16,327 nt of DNA from Amoebophrya sp. AT5.2 (lineage: Eukaryota > Sar > Dinophyceae > Syndiniales > Amoebophryaceae): positions 1 through 16,327 of the forward strand of contig RXOD01005035.1 in the NCBI GenBank assembly GCA_005223375.1, read 5' to 3'. The notes beneath the pieces are model-generated. The model did no database searches. It saw only the letters and a list, made by a program, of their open reading frames with translations, and was not told the origin of the DNA. Of the stretch, positions 9,349 to 16,327 are shown in pieces (the first letter of the stretch is position 1; each line of letters opens with the position of its first letter). A program made the position numbers and the translations under genes.

Positions 9349-11463
9349 GTGCTATTTATAAAAGAATTCGCGGAAACTTTTGTGCAGTCTCGACCCATAA
9401 TTATGACTTGCCTCGCGAAGCAAGGGGCGATTCCAGACTACGTGACACCGCCGGTCTCGGCGCTGCCCCCGACCCTGCCTCCCGATGTTCCGCCGGGACA
9501 CGAGACGTGCACGACGATAGCAGATGGGTCAGTTTCTCTCGGAGATTCGGCGATTACTGTAGATGGAGGTCCAACAGGCGTTTCCTTTGTGACGTATTCC
9601 GCGCCTCTGCATTCCATTGACTTTTGGTTTTGTGCCGCCCCGATTAATACGCACCCCATCGAGACGTGAATCCAGTTCGTTGGAGCGACCTGTTGTGCGG
9701 CGTCCGCAGGCATTGGTGGAGCTGAACAGACTGGTGGTGGCAGCGTCGCAATCGGGGGAAGCACTACGTCAGTCTCTGTGGTACTTACCGGGGGGAATTT
9801 GTGGGCGGTGGATCCTTCTCCTGTACCGGCCCTGATTCCGGCGGCGACCCCGTGTACGACGGTGACGCGCAGTATTGACGCAGGCACTGTTCCCGAAGTG
9901 ATGAAGATCAAATGCACGACAGCGGGCAGCACCAACTCGGAGGGTTCAGAGAACAGAGGCAGCGCGAAAGTCGAAGTGACGACGAACAAGTCTTTTGCTG
10001 GTGATGTGGTCAAGTGGATTAATGCTGGCAAAATATTTCAGCCTGCCTTGCGCGTTGTGACGTCAATCGCGGGCGAAGGCTTCGGGAGCGTTTTCAATCG
10101 TGGGCGAAGTTGTGCGGCAGCGGGAAAGCGGGTGGCAGGAGCGGCTGAAAACAAAAGTACCTCCGCACAGAATGATATGCAAAGTCAAAAGACTGCCGGC
10201 TCAACGTCCAGGAAACCAAACGCCCTTTCCGAGTCGCAAAAGCGACAGCGCTTCCAGGCGGACTCTTGCTCGAGCGGATCCGGCAACGAGAACGACCGCA
10301 TCAACAAGAAGAAAAAGACGGCTCAGGAGCAACAAAAAGTTAACGCACCTGGTACGAGCGCAGCTTCTCACGATGCAGTGCTCGACAAGAACAACAAAGG
10401 GCAGAATACAGGCTCACCAGCAGCTCCAAGTTCTAGCAGATCTACGTTCGATTTGAATGCACACGCAGCGGAAATCGTGAAGAACCATCTTGAAAGACCT
10501 GATCAATCTCTTTGCATCTCTCGCTCCAGTAAATTACCAGGACAAGCTGCACGAAGAGACCTGCGTGCACCCCATGCGAAAGGGCTCGATTGGGTACGGT
10601 CGGGAGAAGAGTGGCGCCACCGCAGGTGGAGGCAGGAGATCGCAGGATTGACAGTGGCAGCGACAAATCTAGGCGGCTACCACTTCGACGTCGGAAACTA
10701 CAACTCCGTCGTGCGACTGAATCTCGAGCGTATGAAAAACGGAACGTCACTCATGGAGAATACTACGAATGACCGAAGCGGGCAAAAGTCGTTTTCCTCT
10801 CGAGCTACCAGCGCCCGACCGAAGCTTTTGCATTCCGATTTGTTGGTGACCGACTTGATTTGGAAGCTGCACTCTCTTGCGGGCAACCAGGTAGGCGTCG
10901 TCAATCCCGGTAATCGCTTCACGCCCGGCGGCGGATTCGCGACTGGCGGCCGGCACGCCCTCGAAGAGGCATTGTGCACACAATCGACGCTCTACCCTGC
11001 CCTCGTCCACGCACACAAGCAGTTCCGGCAGAATAACCGCCCTTTCGGCCACTACGAGGTGATCGTAACTCCACGCGTCGAGTTCTTCCGCTTTGGTAAC
11101 GAGTACCTGTTTTCGGCCCATACGCGGAGTGTAACGGTTCTAACCATGCCCATGTACAACAAGAATCATCGCGTGCACGGTCAGCCGGTGGATGCGCCAA
11201 AAGGGGAGAAGGAATACATCGGGGGTGTGGAGCGAAAATTTCGTTCCCTGTTTCACGCAGCGGAGGAGGCAGGGGTGGGACGGCTATTATTGTGTGACAT
11301 CGGCTGTGGCGTTTATCAGAACGACCCACGGGTGGTGGGAAGGTGTCTGGGAAGGGTGATGGCAGAACTCCCTTTCGGTAGCGTAAAAGAAGTGGTGGTG
11401 AGCGGAGACCGGCGGTTCTTTCAGGCCGCAAACTCGGCACTGCTGAGATTATCGAAGCTGTAG
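9349..11463 (+). CDS. PARG-like macrodomain protein with long disordered N-terminal region (copy 2)
   Basis: The supported part begins at ATG 9901 or earlier (frame open from 9670) and ends at TAG 11461, about 520 residues from 9901. Residues up to about 270 are disordered, Ser/Lys/Gln-rich, with basic patches (KRQRF, NKKKKT) that could be nuclear signals. The C-terminal DUF2263/TIGR02452-type domain follows: VGVVNPGNRFTPGGGF (about 10888-10935), then RHALEEALC (10951-10977), and DIGCGVYQNDP at 11296-11328. GGG...EE is the PARG catalytic signature, with Leu in place of the usual Gln of QEE. Such enzymes remove ADP-ribose chains or bind ADP-ribose. Upstream, 9349-9666 is open in the same frame, ends in TGA 9667-9669, and shares loosely repeated GSV-x-x-G-x-S segments with the sequence after the stop. 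Either an intron removes the stop or translation begins downstream. Confidence 0.75.
9667..9669 (+). other. In-frame TGA inside the PARG-like gene's 5' open frame
   Basis: The same frame is open for 318 bases before and about 1790 bases after this stop. A GT at 9666 overlaps it. An AG at 9742-9743 would remove 78 bp, keep the frame and eliminate the TGA. The donor is weak (ACGTGAAT). Alternatives are a downstream start, a broken upstream exon, or an unrelated upstream open frame. Confidence 0.45.
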
Positions 11464-11763
11464 GGCGGGGGGATTTGTTATATCGTCAATCGGGAAATCT
11501 ACCTATTCATTGTATAATTTCACGTAGAAGCCTGACCATTCTTTATCTTTCAAAAACTTATATTAAACCCTTCTAGGCGCTGACGGAGGCACCGGCACGG
11601 CACGCTCTCTCGCGCTCTTTTTCCAGTCATTCGCTTCTGCCCCGCGCAGCGAACCACAATGAATGTGTACGATCAAACTAAACAACCGAATGACTCCGAA
11701 ACGAATCCAGACAGCCGTATTATTTAATCCACTCGGCATCGCTAATCGCTCACCACCCCCGTC
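11044..11763 (+). repeat. Duplicated segment, right copy
   Basis: Matches 1-700 in direct orientation at an offset of 11,043 bases in the coding part. Downstream of the stop the match continues with small indels to about 11763. The duplicate therefore covers at least the C-terminal half of the macrodomain gene and about 300 bases of 3' flank. Confidence 0.88.
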
Positions 11764-12350
11764 CATCGTCCTCGGGCGTACATCCTCAAGAGGTTTAGTT
11801 GTGCAAGACCGCTGGAGAACGAGAACAGTGTCGTAGAGCGTTTCATTGCGAGAGATGATTGCACACGCTGAAGGTTCAGTCGGATGTGAGTGCGCGAGTT
11901 AATCATGCGAGTCGCCAAAGTAACCGGAAAGTCACATATTAAATTTTTTTTTTAATGACATACTAAGATTAATAAAGTCGATCTTCTATCAATCTCTAGA
12001 AAGATTGCTTGTACGTTGAAATGAATATGGACCAAGAGTTTTAACTGTGTAGCCCCAATTAATATTATCAGCAATAAAAAAATAAATGATCGATGCAGCG
12101 TAAATCATCATCATCATCATGCAATTGCAAGCAGTTCGGTCCTACTTCTTGATTCGGGCGCCAGAGCTTGTGACAGAGACGGTGTCATACTAGGTCGGAG
12201 AGCGAGTATAGAACAGAGCGTAAAAAGAAAAAGAAAACAAGCTGTGCTTCGCTACAATTCGAGAAGTCTTCATCCTCATTGCAGGTGGACGTGAAGATGA
12301 ATCTCAGTACCGTGAACCGTGTAAAATTTTTGATCTGAGTGAAGACAAAA
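11464..12350. other. Spacer: conserved 3' flank, then AT-rich sequence
   Basis: 11464-11763 is the duplicated 3' flank. From about 11930 to 12100 the sequence is strongly AT-rich with poly-T and poly-A runs. A short trinucleotide repeat of ATC/CAT units (about six) lies at about 12104-12120. No gene is supported. The last 100 bases are probably the 5' leader of the ZnF-UBP gene; the TTGCAG ending at 12284 could be an acceptor in its 5' UTR. Confidence 0.6.
12104..12120. repeat. Short ATC/CAT trinucleotide microsatellite
   Basis: About six tandem ATC units in the AT-rich spacer before the ZnF-UBP gene. It is too short to imply a function. Confidence 0.7.
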
Positions 12351-12905
12351 ATGCAGCTCTTCGCCGTCGCTCCGAAGGACGACTGTCCGCACGTGACCGA
12401 TTGTCTTCAGCCTCTCTCCGCCTACGCGCACATCGACATCAATTCGGCCACCTGCCAAAACTGCCCCGAGGCCGACGAAAACTGGCTTTGCCTCACCTGT
12501 GCCGGCGTTTTTTGCAGCAGGTACAAAAACGAGCACGGGCTTTTCCACTTTTTGGAGAACGAGACACACCGCGTATGGCTCTCGTTCGCAGACCTATCCT
12601 TCTGGTGCCACACCTGCGACTCGTACATCGTCGCGCCGGAGTTGGTACCACTGAGGAAGCATTTTGAGGCCGCTAAGTTCGCCGAGACGGCCGGAGACGG
12701 AGCGGACGACATTCTTGCACAGCTCGCGGCAGGAGGTGTGGTGGTGACGACCAGCGGAACTCAGACTGAGACGGGGGGCGCGTCCTCGTCCTCATCAAGT
12801 ACGAACGCTGGTGGATTGGGTGGGCCGTCCTCGTCCGGAAGTGGCGGCCCGTCTGGGTCACAAGGCGCCAGCAGTAGCTCGGCAGCCAATCATCCAGGAT
12901 CATGA
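12351..12905 (+). CDS. Stand-alone ZnF-UBP (BUZ) ubiquitin-binding protein
   Basis: One exon of 184 residues from ATG 12351 to TGA 12903. Residues 10-95 form a ZnF-UBP domain with all twelve zinc ligands in the usual order: C12, H14, C35, C38, C47, C50, C55, H62, H66, H73, C86, C89. Hallmarks ENWLCLTC, VFCSRY and LSFWCHTCDSYI are present. R57, Y58, W85 and Y92 match the pocket that grips the free Gly-Gly C-terminus of ubiquitin in HDAC6 and USP5 domains. No deacetylase, protease or RING domain is attached. The C-terminus (from about 125) is a Ser/Gly-rich disordered tail. A role as a sensor of unanchored ubiquitin chains or as an adaptor is inferred. The domain call is secure; the biological role is not. 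Confidence 0.88.
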   Translation: MQLFAVAPKDDCPHVTDCLQPLSAYAHIDINSATCQNCPEADENWLCLTCAGVFCSRYKNEHGLFHFLENETHRVWLSFADLSFWCHTCDSYIVAPELVPLRKHFEAAKFAETAGDGADDILAQLAAGGVVVTTSGTQTETGGASSSSSSTNAGGLGGPSSSGSGGPSGSQGASSSSAANHPGS

Positions 12906-13673
12906 AGTAGAGTGTTTGTGTTTGTCTTCGTGAATGACTACAAAAGCAAACATGTTTCCACCGAACTCGTCATGTTGTCGTGGAGGTCGTGCGCAATACT
13001 CACATTGCTTTGCAACTTTGATCAGTATGTAGAGCCACCTTGCTGCGCTTCTACAAAATGGGGACGCGGTCCCTGCGCAACTACACCTCCTTCAGGCAGG
13101 GCACAGTATCAACACGTGTTGGCGAGAAGAGCGATATCGTGAGCGAGATTGTGCTGCGGCGACCGCGCTGTTGAAAATCAAAACTTTTTTTTCCGCGGGT
13201 TTACTTAGAGAGTTGTTTCTTTCGCTCCTCTGTCTAATTCTAAAAATGTATATGAACTAGCGGCAGATGAACTCGCGCGCGACGAGGAGCCATGTAACTC
13301 TCGAAGAAGGAACTAACGAAACTACAAAGAAAAACTCCAGCTCCTCCTGAGTAGTTGCTTGTGCATATGTACAAGGAATATGAATACCGAGCACGGCAGG
13401 CCCGCATGAACGCAACTAAGTATCACTACGCAGATTCGCGATCGCGCCGGCGCTACTTCTGCTTCTACGACCGAGATAGAATACAACCGTAACCTTTTTG
13501 TCCAGTATGGAAGCGCCACCAACAATTCGCGCCCATTGAACGCCTTTTACGTTCTTGCAGCAAGGAAGTCAGTGAAGCGACACGTCGAAGTAGCGCCGCA
13601 CCCGCATAACTGAGACCCTCATCAAGGGCATCTCTCCTTTGAGCCCCAGCCGACGAGAGCAGGAACCGATCGG
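12906..13673. other. Spacer between ZnF-UBP and RP-x-S-A genes
   Basis: About 770 bases with no recognisable coding region. A TTTTTTTT run lies near 13185. A possible acceptor TTCTTGCAG ends at 13560, so the next gene may have a 5' UTR intron or an earlier coding exon. The frame of the next gene stays open for at least 50 bases upstream of its ATG. Confidence 0.5.
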
Positions 13674-15335
13674 ATGGCAATCGCTCCCCGCGGCGACGAT
13701 GGGCGTGTGGAGTACCAGCCGGCAGCGGCGCCGAAGCCGCCCCCGCGGCGCGCCATTGCCTCCCGCCCCATGTCGGCCCAGGTGTACCAGAACCAGTGGC
13801 GGCACAAGCAGATCAAGACCTCTGCCGACCGCCCGATCTCGGCGAAGCCCAACCTGCAGGAGAACAAGGCAACCCGGGACGGGGTCGGGGTTGGCGGGGT
13901 CGGGGATCAGATTCAGATGCAGAACTACTACTACCCGAGCATCGGAGGGGGTGGAGGCGTGGGGGAGCAGGGAGTTCTTGATGCGCCGGGAACGAGTTCT
14001 TCCTCGCGTGCCCCCCGGCCTGTGAACAAACGACGCCAGCTCGCCGTGCATCAGACAAGCGACCCGGTGCCGCGCTTGAAGCAGGTGCGCGAGGAAGAAG
14101 ACACGGCGACGTTCGCGGAAGACGACGAGCTGGGTGGCGTGGGTATGTCGCCGACAGGGGTAGCAGGAGCTTATTCCGCTACGTCGAGGACCAACGCGCA
14201 GCAAAAGAACATTTTCTCGATGAGAAATCCATTTCTCTTCGATCCCGCCGAGCAAGACCCCCCGCGCGCCCCCGACGACATTTGGGATCCGACGCTCGAG
14301 GAGATCACCGGCGTGCCGTCACCGAGCAAAAAGGAGCCGCGCGGCCCGTCTTCCCCACCTGCGGAAGTTGAGAACGCGCACATCGCGAGCTCCTTCAAGT
14401 TCCGCCCGGCGAGCACGGTGTTCGGCAGCAACGGGTACGGCCGCGAGGCCCACCGGCTGAACTACGTGACGCACTTGACCGACATCGCGCGGTACCGACC
14501 CTACTCCGCAAAGCCGTTTGTGGAGCAGAAGCCGGTGAGCCGGCCAGTAAGCGCAACCAGCTCGTCAAAGTGGTCGCCGATTGAGGTCAGGAGGGGTGAA
14601 GCACATTCAGGCGATGCTGGGCAGCAGGACAGTGCGACCGTGGACGCCGACGATGACGCCAGCCTCTTCGTCCCGAGCATGCCAGGAGGCGGCGCGGAAA
14701 GGGAACCTGGCGGGGGCCCTGGTGGGGCTACGAACCTGTTTGGTGGAGCAGGAGGGGGCCGGTTCCGGCACAAAATGGACGCGTCGAGGGGCGGCGGCCG
14801 CGCGCAGTCGGAAGACGCGTATGGTGTGGGGCGCGCGCGCTCTCCCGGACGAGGCGGGGCTGCGTACTCCGATCTGCCGCCAGAGACCAACGTCACGCTG
14901 CCGGCCGCGGAAGACAACTTTCGGGGTGCTGCTGGAGCGGGTGGAAAGAAACAGGTGCAGCTAGCAGTCGGCGGCGACGTGAGGACGGGCAGTGGTAGTG
15001 CGAGTGCGTCCTCCTCGAGCAGCGCAAAAACTAAAACGTCCGGTGGGCCAGCACAGCATCAGCAAGCTCAGGTGGCAGGACGAGGAGGCCAGGCCGCATC
15101 CTCCAGTAGAGAGAAGCGGATCGGCGTGCAAGACATACTGGCCCAACCGGCGGTAATGCAAGTGAGACGGCCGCCACCGCCGCCGGGAGGAGCTGGGGGA
15201 CCACAACCAGAACCCTCGGTGCTGGCGATACGACCCTCCAGCGCACGGCCGCCGCCGCCCGACCCGAAAAAGGAAATTCGCCTGCCCCCGGCGCAGCTGG
15301 AACCCGCGGTAGATCATTTTCATCAGGCGATGTAG
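13674..15335 (+). CDS. Long disordered protein with RP-x-S-A motifs
   Basis: 553 residues from ATG 13674 to TAG 15333. The sequence is mostly disordered: Pro, Gly, Ser and Ala rich, with poly-Gly, poly-Pro and poly-Ser runs. It has no membrane segment or enzyme signature. Short RP-x-S-A/T motifs recur: RPMSA (31-35), RPISA (53-57), RPAST (244-248), RPYSA (275-279), RPVSA (290-294) and RPSSA (520-524). The most ordered-looking block is about residues 175-280, with FLFDP, DIWDPTLEEI and LNYVTHLTDIARYRPYSAKP. RP-x-S-A motifs are, from memory, common in flagellar and basal-body proteins of protists, so a cytoskeletal or ciliary role is a guess, helped by the nearby docking-complex gene. Third codon positions are very GC-rich. 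The frame is open upstream of the ATG, so the true start could be earlier. Confidence 0.72.
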   Translation: MAIAPRGDDGRVEYQPAAAPKPPPRRAIASRPMSAQVYQNQWRHKQIKTSADRPISAKPNLQENKATRDGVGVGGVGDQIQMQNYYYPSIGGGGGVGEQGVLDAPGTSSSSRAPRPVNKRRQLAVHQTSDPVPRLKQVREEEDTATFAEDDELGGVGMSPTGVAGAYSATSRTNAQQKNIFSMRNPFLFDPAEQDPPRAPDDIWDPTLEEITGVPSPSKKEPRGPSSPPAEVENAHIASSFKFRPASTVFGSNGYGREAHRLNYVTHLTDIARYRPYSAKPFVEQKPVSRPVSATSSSKWSPIEVRRGEAHSGDAGQQDSATVDADDDASLFVPSMPGGGAEREPGGGPGGATNLFGGAGGGRFRHKMDASRGGGRAQSEDAYGVGRARSPGRGGAAYSDLPPETNVTLPAAEDNFRGAAGAGGKKQVQLAVGGDVRTGSGSASASSSSSAKTKTSGGPAQHQQAQVAGRGGQAASSSREKRIGVQDILAQPAVMQVRRPPPPPGGAGGPQPEPSVLAIRPSSARPPPPDPKKEIRLPPAQLEPAVDHFHQAM

Positions 15336-15401
15336 AGTAGTTTGTGTTTGTTAGCGGGAGAGCTACAACAGTGAATGAAGAAAACAAAGAAATGTTGAGC
15401 G
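15336..15401. other. Junction between host gene and retroelement fragment
   Basis: These 66 bases separate the RP-x-S-A gene stop from the retroelement frame. The insertion border must lie here or just inside 15402. A target-site duplicate cannot be tested because the 3' end of the element is outside the window. Confidence 0.5.
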
Positions 15402-16327
15402 ATGCTGGACCCCATTAAGAATTCGCCGATGGTCCTTAAGACAGTCAAGAGATTTGTCTTTTATGTGGACGCGAATGGGTTGCTGCAGGCACTGGATGCT
15501 TTTAATGACAAAAGCAATCCGCTGGTCATCAAGATCGTGCGCAGCCTTGAGGAATTAGAAAAATCCTGCTCCCCAGGAGTGGTCTTCGAGTTCAGATGGA
15601 CTCCAGGCCACATGGGAAACCCTTTCAACGACTACGCTGACTACATGGCATCGCAGGGCCTCTGTCATGCGGTGGGCGAGATGCGGGGAAGGACATTCTA
15701 CAAGAAGATCCTAACGGCGCCGATTTTGCGCCGAGTCTTATGCAGCCGAATCATGTCGGTGTATGAGAAGTCGTCAGCACACCCGGAGTTGACGCGTAGA
15801 GCGGCGCTCCTAGGTCCTTATCGACCAAAGACATACATCCCACCAGTGGTCGATCGTGTGCTCTTTCAGGTGTGGCTTGGCTGCCCATTCCCCGGCCAGC
15901 TAGGGATGGCCTCCGTGAAACATGGCAACAAGAAGACAGGCTCTGTCCCAGTGATGGAATGCCCCTTCTGCGGTATCCCGGTGGTCCCCTCGTGCGACCA
16001 CTTCCTTTTCGGATGTCAGGGCAAGGAAGCCTTTGGAAGGATTCGGAGCGAGGTATTCCCCCAGCACGTCGCTGGTGGCGGCGTGAAGCTAGAAGACCGC
16101 GCGGCCTTCATCAAAGGCAGCCCGTCGAAGGTGCTAAAGTACCTAGCGCGCTGCGCGAAGGAGGTGCCACAAGGCATCTTACCCCCCTCGGTCGGAGAGC
16201 TCTTGTGCGAGCCAATCCCCGGGGCAACAGACGAGACCCAAGCTCCGCAAGAAGGAGCCCCGCCCCCGAGCGAGAGCGAGAGAGAAGGCCAAAACCACGA
16301 AAATCTTAGCAACACCGAGCCGATCAA
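15402..16327 (+). mobile_element. 3' part of a non-LTR retrotransposon ORF (RNase H half and zinc finger), 5' truncated
   Basis: An open frame runs from ATG 15402 through the window end (308 codons, no stop); a TGA sits six bases upstream of the ATG. It starts abruptly inside an RNase H domain. FYVDANGLLQAL carries the third catalytic Asp (D23). FRWTPGHMGNPFNDYADYMA carries the histidine (H70) and final Asp (D80) of retrotransposon RNase H. The first two catalytic residues and the whole reverse transcriptase are missing. Further on, C187-x2-C-x9-H200-x4-C205 (CPFC...HFLFGC) is the zf-RVT type finger found at the C-terminus of LINE ORF2 proteins. A Pro/Glu-rich tail follows. 5' truncation is typical of target-primed reverse transcription. 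It lies only 66 bases after the stop of the RP-x-S-A gene. The intact frame suggests a young insertion or, less likely, a reused gene. Confidence 0.82.

Noticed and set aside
9438..10031. Minus-strand open frame of 197 codons opposite the PARG-like gene's 5' region
   Set aside because: Its translation is a Pro/Val/Thr/Ala-rich sequence with no recognised domain, and part overlaps the + coding frame. I could not exclude that it feeds into the minus-strand exons at 9044-9262.
14501..14917. Minus-strand open frames within the RP-x-S-A gene
   Set aside because: High-GC coding sequence commonly leaves long open antisense frames; none has a recognisable domain.
1..16327. Bacterial-type defence island or toxin-antitoxin pair based on the ART and macrodomain genes
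   Set aside because: The ART gene contains a spliceosomal-type intron, the neighbours are eukaryotic ciliary and ubiquitin genes, and the partner genes are kilobases apart, not in an operon.
1..16327. tRNA, rRNA, CRISPR arrays or spliced-leader sequences
   Set aside because: I saw no tRNA-like T-arm with a matching fold, no rRNA-like block, no regularly spaced repeats and no dinoflagellate-type leader motif.

Overview
The window looks like nuclear DNA of a flagellated single-celled eukaryote. The genes are split by short introns of about 80-150 bp, mostly with GT...(T/C)nAG borders. Exons are clearly more GC-rich than introns and spacers. One gene encodes an outer dynein arm docking complex subunit, so the organism builds motile cilia. 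Almost all recognisable genes lie on the + strand. This combination would fit an alveolate (dinoflagellate, perkinsid or chromerid relative), but no single sequence here proves it. I see no bacterial operon layout, rRNA, tRNA or CRISPR array.

Layout from left to right. (1) 1-420 is the 3' end of a gene for a PARG-like macrodomain protein, followed by about 280 bp of conserved 3' flank. (2) 1901-2618 is a two-exon gene for a small PARP-like ADP-ribosyltransferase with an intact H-Y-E triad. (3) About 3865-5589 is a split gene for a class I methyltransferase-like protein. (4) 6079-8495 is a five-exon gene for an ODA1/DC2/CCDC114-type outer-arm docking subunit. (5) About 9044-9262 on the minus strand holds candidate exons of an unrecognised gene. 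(6) About 9349-11463 carries a second, complete PARG-like macrodomain gene; its 3' part and flank match the left edge of the window. (7) 12351-12905 is a stand-alone ZnF-UBP protein. (8) 13674-15335 is a long disordered protein with repeated RP-x-S-A motifs. (9) 15402 to the window end is the 3' end of a non-LTR retrotransposon ORF (RNase H half plus a CCHC-type zinc finger), truncated at its 5' side and still open.

The main theme is ADP-ribosylation. A likely writer (ART) lies between two copies of a likely eraser (PARG-like macrodomain) that are 11,043 bp apart. A second, weaker theme is cilia: the docking-complex gene, and perhaps the RP-x-S-A protein. Exon borders are well supported in the ART gene and at the last three introns of the docking-complex gene. 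They are unresolved in the methyltransferase-like gene, near exon 2 of the docking-complex gene, and at the 5' end of the complete PARG-like gene, where an in-frame TGA interrupts the open frame.
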